Below are positions 17,137 through 24,339 of a stretch of DNA of 32,829 bases, piece after piece. This DNA comes from Rubrivivax sp. (GTDB lineage: Bacteria; Pseudomonadota; Gammaproteobacteria; Burkholderiales; Burkholderiaceae_C), in NCBI GenBank assembly GCA_022842305.1, contig JALHPY010000035.1, forward strand, positions 1 to 32,829. Direction: 5' to 3'. Within the stretch, counting starts at the first letter, position 1. Every line of letters begins with the position of its first letter. Position numbers and translations under genes: made by a program. The notes under the pieces were generated by a model. The model saw only the letters and a program-made list of their open reading frames with translations. It searched no databases and was not told the DNA's origin.

Positions 17137-17781
17137 ATGCTAATCATCACGATTGATACCTCGATGCCGCCGGGCAACACGGTTCTCGGCGTCATAGGCT
17201 GCGCGCAAATCGCTCCCGTCACAGACTACCGGCTTATACAGACGGGGCTAAAGGGCCGAACCGTCGAGACGGAATTGCAGGGCTACTCCAGATGGACTGA
17301 GCCGGCCGTCGGCCTGCTTGCGCGAATGCTGAGTCGTGTCGAGGGCGACGTCATTGAGCACCCATTCTCCGAGCAGTTCTGCTGCAAGTTGCACATCGGG
17401 AGGTGCCTCGAGAACGGGCGAGTCATCGAGCAGATAGACGGTCGCATCGGAGGAGGCATGCTGTACCTCGACGTATCCGACTCGCTGTCACGAAGAGCGG
17501 TGAAAGCCCCGGTGCGAGGCGCGTACAGGAGCCTCAATGCTCTCGTCGAGCACGCCACCAGGCTCGCGGCCTGGGATGCCGACCATGAGCCACCGATACC
17601 CGAGTCGCTCACGACGGTACCGATTCGCCAGGACCCGGGCGACGGCTATGCATACGTGCTGGAAGCTGACATACCGCCACATCCACGGGCGCACATTGCC
17701 GACAGGAAGGTCGGCGGGACGCAGCCGAAGCCTGGCGCGTACTTTGCCCATGAATGGCTGGCTTTCATCGGCGCTTACTAA
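17137..17781 (+). CDS. Unknown 214-residue protein, second gene of a pair
   Basis: Encodes 214 residues, beginning MLIITIDTSMPPGNTVLGVI, a beta-strand-rich opening, with further segments such as IDGRIGGGMLYLDVSDSL and a C-terminal HEWLAFIGAY. The composition is that of a soluble mixed alpha/beta protein. No catalytic motif or known domain is recognised. Only nine bases separate it from the stop of the tail-anchored protein and no strong ribosome site is visible, which suggests translational coupling. Base composition is lower in GC than the flanking core genes. Confidence 0.55.
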   Translation: MLIITIDTSMPPGNTVLGVIGCAQIAPVTDYRLIQTGLKGRTVETELQGYSRWTEPAVGLLARMLSRVEGDVIEHPFSEQFCCKLHIGRCLENGRVIEQIDGRIGGGMLYLDVSDSLSRRAVKAPVRGAYRSLNALVEHATRLAAWDADHEPPIPESLTTVPIRQDPGDGYAYVLEADIPPHPRAHIADRKVGGTQPKPGAYFAHEWLAFIGAY

Positions 17782-18054
17782 CAGTAGATAGCCGTACCGA
17801 GGCAAGTGCGGGGGTCCAGCGGACAGGGTGCCGAAGCAGTATCGAGATGCGGCGTCCTTTGTCGCATGGCGTCGGATTGACGCATTGACAGTCGTACCGT
17901 GGTTCCCACACCCTGGATGGATGGGTCGGATTGCTATACCTCGAAATCCGCCCGGTGTGGGCTTGAGCAAAACCGCGGCCTTGTCGGTTGCCCGTCTACT
18001 GATTGGCGGTACACCCACCGTCGGCAAACCGACCACCACAATAGAGAGACGAAG

Positions 18055-18519
18055 ATGGCTGCAAAGACCACGCAGAAGTCAATCCGACTGTCCGACCTGG
18101 ACAAGATGCGGCTGGAGTGCCACGCGCCATGGTTCGGCATGCGGCTCCGACGGGAGGACGGCCAGACCTACATACTCGAATGGCAGGAGGGCGCGACCAG
18201 CCGAGAAGTCACGCTAAGCGCCGACTGCGCCCACTTGCGCTTGCTGGCTGAACTGTGCGAAAGGACTGCGCAATGGATTTACTACGCAGTGGGTGCCAGC
18301 TGCGCTGATACCTATTTGGGCCACAGCGACTACCGAATCGGACGCCTCGCGGAGTTATACGGCCAGCGTTCAATCCCAGAGTCAGCTGACTTCAAGTCCT
18401 GGCGTACGGCCCCCCAAGCCTCGCACTTGGGGCAGGTGGGCGGCGTCTGTGGTGACCTTGGGGAAGGCGAAGCACTTTGCGGCAGTTCGATGCGCTGGGA
18501 GCTCGGCGAGGTGCGGTAG
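18055..18519 (+). CDS. Unknown hypothetical protein
   Basis: Encodes 154 residues from the ATG at 18055, with a purine-rich AGAGAGACGAAG just upstream. The N-terminal half contains SIRLSDLDKMRLE and RREDGQTYILEW, the middle is helical (HLRLLAELCERTAQWIYYAV) and the C-terminal 50 residues are Gly/Ser-rich. There is no membrane helix, signal peptide or known domain. The upstream 270 bases hold no recognised gene. It may be an independent island gene. Confidence 0.5.
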   Translation: MAAKTTQKSIRLSDLDKMRLECHAPWFGMRLRREDGQTYILEWQEGATSREVTLSADCAHLRLLAELCERTAQWIYYAVGASCADTYLGHSDYRIGRLAELYGQRSIPESADFKSWRTAPQASHLGQVGGVCGDLGEGEALCGSSMRWELGEVR

Positions 18520-18602
18520 CCGCTGGCCATCCACTCCTTACCCCCGCTCATGGGGTCCCGGTCTGTTGCTAGGGTGTAGTTAAGTGGTGTAACACTTGCC
18601 TA

Positions 18603-18630
18603 AGTTGTTGTTCTACAATGAACAACAACT
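18603..18630. repeat. Perfect inverted repeat overlapping a start codon
   Basis: AGTTGTTGTTC (18603-18613) and GAACAACAACT (18620-18630) are perfect complements around TACAAT. The loop reads like a -10 box, and the ATG of the following frame (18618-18620) lies across loop and stem. It could be an operator or an RNA hairpin that hides the start. The sequence is unusually A/T-rich for the window. Confidence 0.5.
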
Positions 18631-18995
18631 ACTGGGCCATCATGGGCGTGTGGGAAGACAGGTCGGTGCTCTTCGCGATGGGCGGTGGAATCTCTTTTTG
18701 CATCAAAGACTTGCCTGCGGGTCGCAGCGATCGACGAGAAGTCGGCCGTCAGCTACCGGGGAATTATCGGGGGGTGGGTCGTTGGATTCGACGACCAACG
18801 GGGCAAGGGCGATCACTGCCATCCGAGGGGCTGGCCGAACGGGGCTTGGTCGAACGCGGTGACGCGGGCGGCGTGAGCCGCTTCAGCGAGCAGCAGTCCG
18901 TGCGCTGGAAGAGCCTCCACGGTGGCCCGGAACGGCAGACCGAGATCGGCTTCATGGGCCGCTGCAACTACTTCGTCAACTCAGGTGTCGCATGA
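18618..18995 (+). CDS. Doubtful or frame-disrupted small gene at the island edge
   Basis: A 125-residue frame begins MNNNYWAIMGVWEDRSVLFA followed by MGGGISFCIKDL, which looks like natural protein. After about residue 35 the composition turns basic and unstructured, while a neighbouring frame shows more protein-like text (AIDEKSAVSYRGIIGGWVVG). This suggests a frameshift near 18720. The end reads TEIGFMGRCNYFVNSGVA. No family is recognised. It is the last element before the GC-rich TRAP operon. Confidence 0.3.
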   Translation: MNNNYWAIMGVWEDRSVLFAMGGGISFCIKDLPAGRSDRREVGRQLPGNYRGVGRWIRRPTGQGRSLPSEGLAERGLVERGDAGGVSRFSEQQSVRWKSLHGGPERQTEIGFMGRCNYFVNSGVA

Positions 18996-19099
18996 GCTGA
19001 GGAAGCCGCGGCGAACGCCCCCCGTTGTCGACCTGCGGCCCGACGATCGCGGCAACGTCGCCGCGGCGCCGCGCTCACACGGCGCCGGGCAGCGGGCCG

Positions 19100-20476
19100 T
19101 CAGCCGCCGCTGGTGCCGTACATCTGCTGCGGCAGCCAGGTGATGAGGCCCGGGATCATGAAACACATGGCCACCATCAGCATCTGCAGCAGCACGAACG
19201 GGATGACGCCGACGTAGATGTCCATGATCGTCACTTCCTTGGGCACCACACCCTTCAGGTAGAAGAGCGAGAAGCCCACCGGCGGCGTGAGGAAGGACGT
19301 CTGCAGCATCAGCGCGATCAGGATCAGGAACCAGGTCATGTCGACGCCGGCGAGCTTGATCACCGGTGCCAGCAGCGGCAGGATGATGAGCACGATCTCG
19401 AACCAGTCGAGGAAGAAGCCGGCGATGAAGACCACCAGCAGCACCACCAGCACCAGCCCCGTGGGGCCCAGGCCCAGGCCCTTGAAGAATTCCGCGATCA
19501 GCTCGTCGCCGCCGATCAGGCGCAGCACGTAGGCGAACACCGTGGCGCCGATGAAGATGGCGAAGATGAAGGAAGTGGTGAGCGTGGTCTCGATGCCCAC
19601 CTGGCGGATGACCTTCCAGCTGAGCTTGCGGTTGGCCGCCGCCAGCAGGATGGCACCGGCGGCGCCCAGCCCCGAAGCCTCGGTGGGCGTGGCGATGCCG
19701 AAGAAGATGCTGCCCAGCACCAGCACGATCAGCCCGAAGGTGGGCAGCGTCGACAGGAAGGCGATGCCGACCTGGCGCAGCGTCAGCTTCTCGGCATCGT
19801 GCGGCCGCGGCGGCACCAGGTCGGGCCGCACGAAACCCACCACCACCAGAAAGACCATGTACAGCACGCCCAGGCCGACGCCGGGGATCATCGCCCCGGC
19901 GAACAGGTCACCCACCGACACCGACACCTGGTCGGCCATCAGCACCAGCATGATGGACGGCGGGATCAGGATGCCCAGCGTGCCCGACGCCGCCACCACG
20001 CCCGAGGCGATGGCCTTGGAGTAGTGGTGCTGCAGCATGATGGGCATCGAGAGCATGGCCAGCAGCACCACCGATGCACCGACGATGCCGGTCGAGGCGG
20101 CCAGCAGCACGCCGATCACGACCACGGTCAGGCCCAGGCCGCCGCGGATGCCGCCGAAGACCTTGACGAAGTTGCGCATCATGATGTCGGCCACGCCAGA
20201 GCGGTCGAGCATCAGGCCCATGTAGACGAACATCGGCAGCGACACCAGCACCCAGTTCGACATGATCGCGTCGAAGCGGTCGATGACGCCGCCGACCTTG
20301 GCCCAGTTCGTCATCAGGAAGGTGTCGAGGCCGAACTCCTGGCCCAGCGTGATGCCCAGTGCCGCGAAGATCAGTGACAGTCCGGCCAGCAGCCAGGCCA
20401 CCGGAAAGCCCGAGAACAGCGCCAGGATGAAGATCACCATCAAGGCGATGGAGAGGTACTCGTAGAACGGCAGCAT
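19100..20476 (-). CDS. TRAP transporter large membrane subunit (DctM type)
   Basis: Encodes 458 residues, nearly all in hydrophobic segments (about twelve to thirteen helices). This is the ion-coupled translocation subunit of a tripartite ATP-independent periplasmic transporter. Family features include the conserved loop ASGTLGILIPPSIMLVLMAD, the repeat-like GIATPTEASGLGAAGAI and the end region LQTSFLTPPVGFSLFYLKGV. It forms a complex with the small subunit encoded 24 bases upstream and receives substrate from the binding protein. It is the last gene of the minus-strand operon, and no gene belonging to a catabolic pathway adjoins it. Confidence 0.94.
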   Translation of the reverse strand: MLPFYEYLSIALMVIFILALFSGFPVAWLLAGLSLIFAALGITLGQEFGLDTFLMTNWAKVGGVIDRFDAIMSNWVLVSLPMFVYMGLMLDRSGVADIMMRNFVKVFGGIRGGLGLTVVVIGVLLAASTGIVGASVVLLAMLSMPIMLQHHYSKAIASGVVAASGTLGILIPPSIMLVLMADQVSVSVGDLFAGAMIPGVGLGVLYMVFLVVVGFVRPDLVPPRPHDAEKLTLRQVGIAFLSTLPTFGLIVLVLGSIFFGIATPTEASGLGAAGAILLAAANRKLSWKVIRQVGIETTLTTSFIFAIFIGATVFAYVLRLIGGDELIAEFFKGLGLGPTGLVLVVLLVVFIAGFFLDWFEIVLIILPLLAPVIKLAGVDMTWFLILIALMLQTSFLTPPVGFSLFYLKGVVPKEVTIMDIYVGVIPFVLLQMLMVAMCFMIPGLITWLPQQMYGTSGG

Positions 20477-20500
20477 GGTGGAGGCTTGATCCTTGCGATG

Positions 20501-21055
20501 TCAGTGGCGGGCGGACAGTGCCGCCCAGACCCGCGTCAGTCGGCTCAGCCCCACCAGCACGAGCAGGGCGAAGGCGGTGACGATGAAGGACTTGAGGAAC
20601 CAGCGGTAGGGCAGTCCACCGGCCGCGGCCGAGGTCTCGTTGAGCTGGAACGACGACCAGAAGAACGGGAACGCGGCCCACATCACGTAGATCGTGAACG
20701 GCAGGAACAGCAGCAGCAAGCCGGACATCTCGATCCACAGCCGCGTGCGCTGCCTGAAGCGCTCGGCCAGCACGTCGATGCGCACGTTGCGTTCGCGCAT
20801 CTCGGTGAAGCTCAGACCCAGCATGAAGCCGATGGCGTAGAGGTGCCACTGCAGCTCTTCTGCTGCGATCGATCCGGTGCCGAAGGCATAGCGCGCCACG
20901 ACCTGCACGACGATCACCAGCACCAGCACCAGCCACAGGGCCGATGCCACTTCGCCCACCCAGCCGATGAAGCGGTCGACGGCGTGCGAGAACGCAGTGT
21001 CGGGCAGGGCAATGCCCGAGGGCCCGATCCTGGGCGTCGAGGACGGGTTGTTCAT
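20501..21055 (-). CDS. TRAP transporter small membrane subunit (DctQ type)
   Basis: Encodes 184 residues with four membrane helices (about 40-60, 72-92, 110-130 and 155-175). Conserved DctQ features are VVARYAFGTGSIAAEELQWH, the following YAIGFMLGLSFTEMRERNVR and IDVLAERF. It stabilises the large subunit in the inner membrane. The N-terminal 25 residues are an unstructured extension. AGGAGA lies eight bases before the ATG. A stem-loop (21073-21094) separates it from the binding-protein gene. Confidence 0.92.
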   Translation of the reverse strand: MNNPSSTPRIGPSGIALPDTAFSHAVDRFIGWVGEVASALWLVLVLVIVVQVVARYAFGTGSIAAEELQWHLYAIGFMLGLSFTEMRERNVRIDVLAERFRQRTRLWIEMSGLLLLFLPFTIYVMWAAFPFFWSSFQLNETSAAAGGLPYRWFLKSFIVTAFALLVLVGLSRLTRVWAALSARH

Positions 21056-21072
21056 GATGGGGTTCTCCTCTG

Positions 21073-21094
21073 CGCGCCGGCGGCTGCCGGCGCG
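21073..21094 (-). promoter_or_regulatory. Intercistronic stem-loop between TRAP binding-protein and small-subunit genes
   Basis: CGCGCCGGC (21073-21081), loop GGCT and GCCGGCGCG (21086-21094) form a perfect 9-bp stem in the 69-base gap. No T-tract follows on the minus strand. Its placement just after the gene for the abundant periplasmic protein suggests partial termination or protection of the upstream mRNA. Confidence 0.55.
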
Positions 21095-21124
21095 TAGTCT
21101 CTTCTTCTGATCAGGCCCGCAGGA

Positions 21125-22186
21125 TTACTTGTAGTCGCGCGGCAGGTAGCCCAGGTTGTGCCACTCGCGGTTCTTTTCCTGGAACGCGGACATGCTGTCG
21201 GCGACCTTCTTGAACATGGGGTCCTTGGCCGACTCTTCGGCCAGCACTTCCTTGGCGGCCTTCGAGAACGCGTCGAGCAGCGGCTTGCTGAACTGGCGCA
21301 GCGTGACGCCTTCCTTCTTGAACTTGGCCAGCATCTCGCCCTGCAAGGCCTCGGCCTTGGCCAGCGCCATGCTCACGCCGGCGGTGCAGGTGGTTTCGAT
21401 CTGCGCCTGCGTCTGCGGCTTCAGCTTGGTCCATGCGGCCATGCTGACGTAGAGGAACTGGTTGGTGGACGGCTGGTGCCAGCCCGGCAGGTAGTAGTTC
21501 TTGGCCACCTTGTCGAAGCCGAGCTGGTCGTCGACCGTGGGCAGCGAGAACTCGGTGCCGTCGAGCACGCCCTTCTCGAGCGCCTGGAAGAGTTCTCCGC
21601 CCGGCAGCATGGTCACCGATGCGCCGACCTTCTGGTAGATCTTGCCGCCCAGACCGGCGGCGCGGAACTTCAGGCCCTTCAGGTCGTCGGGGGTCTTGAT
21701 CTCCTTCCTGAACCAGCCCGCGGCCTCGGGGCTGATGGTGCCGCAGAAGATCGGGTAGACGTTGTGCGGCTTGAAGGCTTCCTTCAGCAGCGCATCACCG
21801 CCGCCGAAGTAGATCCAGGCGGCGAACTGCGGCGACTCCATGCCGAAGGGCATGGCACCGAACAGCTGCGATGCCGCCACCTTGCCGGATTCGTAGCCCA
21901 TCCAGCTGTAGCCGGCCTCGACCTTGCCGGTGGACACGGCTTCGAAGATGCCCAGCGCGGGCACCAGCTTGCCGGGCTCGAAGATCTGCAGGTTCACGGT
22001 TCCGCCGGAAACCTTCTTCAGTTGCTCCGACACCCAGGGCATGGTGTCGCCCAGCGCCGTGAGGTTGGACCCGAAGGCCATGGGGATACCCCAGCGCACG
22101 GTTTCCTGTGCCGCTGCGGGCGCACAGGCCACGACAGCGGTGACGGCGATTGCAAGGGTCTTCAGGGGGGCGATAACCGATTTCAT
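21125..22186 (-). CDS. TRAP transporter substrate-binding protein (DctP family)
   Basis: Encodes 353 residues from the ATG at 22186, with GGAGAC eight bases upstream. The signal peptide is MKSVIAPLKTLAIAVTAVVA, cleaved near AAAQE at about 26. The mature protein starts with VRWGIPMAFGSNL. The conserved ligand-arginine region is LKGLKFRAAGLGGKIYQKVG, followed by MLPGGELFQALEKGVLDGTE. The part GFDKVAKNYYLPGWHQPS resembles TakP-type proteins that bind 2-oxo acids, so a small organic acid is the likeliest ligand. That is inference; no ligand can be read directly. It is the first gene of the operon with the two membrane subunits. Confidence 0.92.
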   Translation of the reverse strand: MKSVIAPLKTLAIAVTAVVACAPAAAQETVRWGIPMAFGSNLTALGDTMPWVSEQLKKVSGGTVNLQIFEPGKLVPALGIFEAVSTGKVEAGYSWMGYESGKVAASQLFGAMPFGMESPQFAAWIYFGGGDALLKEAFKPHNVYPIFCGTISPEAAGWFRKEIKTPDDLKGLKFRAAGLGGKIYQKVGASVTMLPGGELFQALEKGVLDGTEFSLPTVDDQLGFDKVAKNYYLPGWHQPSTNQFLYVSMAAWTKLKPQTQAQIETTCTAGVSMALAKAEALQGEMLAKFKKEGVTLRQFSKPLLDAFSKAAKEVLAEESAKDPMFKKVADSMSAFQEKNREWHNLGYLPRDYK

Positions 22187-22263
22187 GGGCAGAGTCTCCA
22201 GGTAGGTATAGGGCTCGATAGGCACCGCGACGCGCCAACTGCCGGCAAGAAGCGGGGAAAGGG

Positions 22264-22761
22264 TTAGGGCGGGATGTTCTGTATCTGCGCGGCGGACGAT
22301 TCTTCGATGCTGGGCCGGGTACAAGTCGGGAACATCCGAGACAGCTCATCAAGTGCAGTTTGGTCGCCTTGCCGGCCGATGGCCAACATCTGCGCCAGCA
22401 GCCGGAAGTGCTTAGGTTTGATCGCTGCTTACTCGTGATTCACGCCCCATGGGCTGCGCAAAATGACGGTCTCGAAGTCGCCGCCGCTGACTTCGCGGCG
22501 CAGTATCGGGTACATGTTGCAGTTGAGTGAAGGACACGATTTCCAAAGGCCCTTTGTTCCCCAGGGCAGCCCCGACACGGCACAACACGACGTGACCGCC
22601 GAGTTCGACCGGCGCACGCGGCCTGAGAATGCGGGCAGCACAGGCTGGGCCAGCCCAGCCTTCAGCAAGTTACCCTGTTCAGGATCGCGGCGGTGCACCA
22701 GCAGCACGCCGGTTTTCAGGATGGAGATGGCCGCCTCGACCTCGACCGCATGCATCCGCAC
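22264..22761 (-). pseudogene. Interrupted reading frame of unknown identity upstream of the TRAP operon
   Basis: A minus-strand frame runs from an ATG at 22761 to a TAA at 22429-22431 and then continues in the same frame for 54 more codons to 22264. The part after the stop reads KPKHFRLLAQMLAIGRQGDQ and then ALDELSRMFP, which looks like genuine helical protein. The first part contains SILKTGVLLVHRRDPEQ. One nonsense change in a former gene would explain this, but no family is recognised and chance is possible. Apart from this frame the 595 bases between the binding-protein gene and 22782 hold nothing I can identify; the TRAP promoter must lie here. Confidence 0.3.
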
Positions 22762-22781
22762 TTCAAGAACAGGCTTGCTTC

Positions 22782-23132
22782 ATGACGCACTTGCCCCAAG
22801 AACTTACCCAGCGCCTGCTGGCCTTCCGCGCCGAGCGTGACTGGCAGCAGTTCCACAATGCCCGCAGCCAGGCCATCGCGCTGTCGGTGGAGGCGTCCGA
22901 GTTGCTGGAGCACTTCATCTGGGCCCGCGACGCCGAAGTGGCCGAAATCGTCGACCAGCGGCGCGCCGAGATCGAGGACGAGCTGGCCGACGTCGGCATG
23001 CTGCTGGCCTATCTGTGCCATGACCTGGGCGTGGACCTGGCGGCCGCGGTGTCGCGCAAGATGGACGCCAACGCGCTCAAGTACCCGGTAGAAAAATCGC
23101 GCGGGCGATCGGACAAGTACACCCGCCTGTGA
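22782..23132 (+). CDS. MazG-like nucleotide pyrophosphohydrolase
   Basis: Encodes 116 residues. The all-alpha NTP pyrophosphatase core contains LSVEASELLEHFIW (E39, E42 in the EASELLE helix) and EIEDELADVGMLLAYLCHDLG (E-x-x-D pattern about 67-77). These are the magnesium-binding acidic residues of MazG/dCTPase-type enzymes that hydrolyse NTPs or dNTPs to monophosphate and pyrophosphate. The end KYPVEKSRGRSDKYTRL is typical of the short dCTPase-like group. The ATG at 22782 is family-consistent, and the open frame continues upstream without similarity. It converges with nsrR, 37 bases between stops. Confidence 0.88.
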   Translation: MTHLPQELTQRLLAFRAERDWQQFHNARSQAIALSVEASELLEHFIWARDAEVAEIVDQRRAEIEDELADVGMLLAYLCHDLGVDLAAAVSRKMDANALKYPVEKSRGRSDKYTRL

Positions 23133-23147
23133 CGGCAGGGCCGCACC

Positions 23148-23171
23148 CGGCTGCGGCTGCGGCTGCGGCTC
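23148..23171 (+). repeat. Short tandem repeat (GGCTGC)n between convergent genes
   Basis: About three and a half copies of GGCTGC lie in the 37-base space between the MazG-like gene and nsrR, flanked by CCGGCT and AGCCGG, which could pair as a weak stem. It touches the last codons of nsrR. It may contribute to bidirectional termination or be simple sequence slippage. Confidence 0.4.
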
Positions 23172-23628
23172 AGCCGGCCTTGCGCCGCGGCATCGGCAGC
23201 CCCACGAAGCCCGCGGCAGCGGGGGTGTGCACCAAGTCGGCCAGCGTCACGCCGTCGAGCACGTCCATGAACTGCGCCGTGGCCTTCTGCACCACGGTCT
23301 TGAGCGTGCAGCGGCCGTCCAGGCGGCAGGTGTTGACGGCCGCGTCGAAGCACTCCAGCAACCTGAAGTCGGTTTCGGTGTCGCGCACCACCTGGCCCAG
23401 CCGCACCTGCGCGGCGGGCTGCAGCAGGCGCAGGCCGCCGCCGCGGCCGCGCGTGGTTTCCAGGTAGCCCAGCCGGCCCAGCGCCACCACCACCTTGGTG
23501 AGGTGGTTGCGGGATATGCCGTGGGCCTGCTGGATTTCGGTAATGGTGACCGGCAGCGTGCGGCCATGCTGCGCGGCGCAGTACATCAGCACGCGCAGGC
23601 TGTAGTCGGTCCACTGGGTCAGTCGCAT
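23170..23628 (-). CDS. nsrR: Rrf2-family nitric-oxide-sensing repressor NsrR
   Basis: Encodes 152 residues from the ATG at 23628, with AGGAGA nine bases upstream. It begins MRLTQWTDYSLRVLMYCA, the typical NsrR opening, with the winged helix at about 25-70 (ISRNHLTKVVVALGRLGYL). The iron-sulfur cysteines are C93, C101 and C107 in ECFDAAVNTCRLDGRC, the C-x7-C-x5-C spacing of NsrR. The family represses NO-detoxification and nitrite genes until nitric oxide destroys the [Fe-S] cluster. It is divergent from nrfHA with a shared 180-base region, so it most likely controls them. Much longer upstream frames are not part of the protein. Confidence 0.93.
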   Translation of the reverse strand: MRLTQWTDYSLRVLMYCAAQHGRTLPVTITEIQQAHGISRNHLTKVVVALGRLGYLETTRGRGGGLRLLQPAAQVRLGQVVRDTETDFRLLECFDAAVNTCRLDGRCTLKTVVQKATAQFMDVLDGVTLADLVHTPAAAGFVGLPMPRRKAG

Positions 23629-23739
23629 CGTCGAATTCTCCTGGCGGGCAGGATGCGGCCCCCATCTGGCGGCAGTTTGTGCTGCATCAACTTTGTCCGC
23701 ATGCGCGGCGGCGGGCGTGGGCCTGCCGGTAGTTAAATA

Positions 23740-23762
23740 AAAGTAGATTTTATGCATGTTCA
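23740..23762. promoter_or_regulatory. Candidate NsrR-type operator before nrfH
   Basis: The A/T-rich sequence AAAGTAGATTTTATGCATGTTC stands out in GC-rich DNA upstream of nrfH. Its right half (ATGCATGTT) resembles the NsrR half-site AAATGCATCTT; the left half matches less well. It lies about 50 bases upstream of the preferred nrfH start, where a promoter would be expected. Confidence 0.4.
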
Positions 23763-23809
23763 AGGTGCCGAGGGCCCTGCGGTCCTGGCGCGCCACTGTG
23801 GAGAGGCCC

Positions 23810-24322
23810 GTGAAAGCAAGACAAGCCCTGCGCCAGCGCGGATTGGCCGGCCCCCCGGCGCTGTGGGCACTGTTGGCGGTGGTGGCCGGCCTGGCCGCGG
23901 GCATCGGCGGCTGGACGATGGTGTACGCCGAGGGGCTGTCGTACATGAGCTCCGACCCCAAGGTCTGCGTCAACTGCCACATCATGAATTCGCAGTACGA
24001 CTCGTGGCAGAAGTCCAGCCACCACGCGGTGGCCGGCTGCGTGGACTGCCATCTGCCGCACGGCTTCTTCGGCAAGTGGACCGCCAAGGCCGTCAACGGT
24101 TACCACCACTCCAAGGGCTTCACGCTGCAGGACTTCGACGAGCCCATTGCCATCAAGCCCGGCAACGCCCGCATCCTGCAGGACAACTGCCTGGCCTGCC
24201 ATCGCGACCTGGTGCACGAGGCCATGGCCGAAACCGGCCGCGGCGACGAATTCACCTGCGTCCATTGCCATCAGTCCGTAGGCCACGGCGAGAGCGCCGG
24301 CCTGGGCGGACCCCGTCATTGA
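23810..24322 (+). CDS. nrfH: Membrane tetraheme cytochrome c NrfH (NapC/NirT family)
   Basis: Encodes 170 residues from a GTG at 23810, with GGAG six bases upstream. This start gives a normal NrfH N-terminus; an ATG at 23756 would add 18 residues and has no ribosome site. One membrane anchor (about 16-40) precedes [16 protein letters not shown]. Four heme motifs are present: CVNCH 53-57, CVDCH 77-81, CLACH 127-131 and CVHCH 150-154. It oxidises quinol at the periplasmic face and passes electrons to NrfA, encoded 17 bases downstream. The family name NrfH rather than NapC follows from size and from the nrfA partner. Confidence 0.93.
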   Translation: MKARQALRQRGLAGPPALWALLAVVAGLAAGIGGWTMVYAEGLSYMSSDPKVCVNCHIMNSQYDSWQKSSHHAVAGCVDCHLPHGFFGKWTAKAVNGYHHSKGFTLQDFDEPIAIKPGNARILQDNCLACHRDLVHEAMAETGRGDEFTCVHCHQSVGHGESAGLGGPRH

Positions 24323-24339
24323 TCCCGGAGGCTGTTTCC

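Noticed and set aside
19025-20377. Plus-strand frame rich in His, Asp and Gln opposite the TRAP large subunit
   Set aside because: The composition is the mirror image of hydrophobic codons of the transporter; not a real metal-binding protein.
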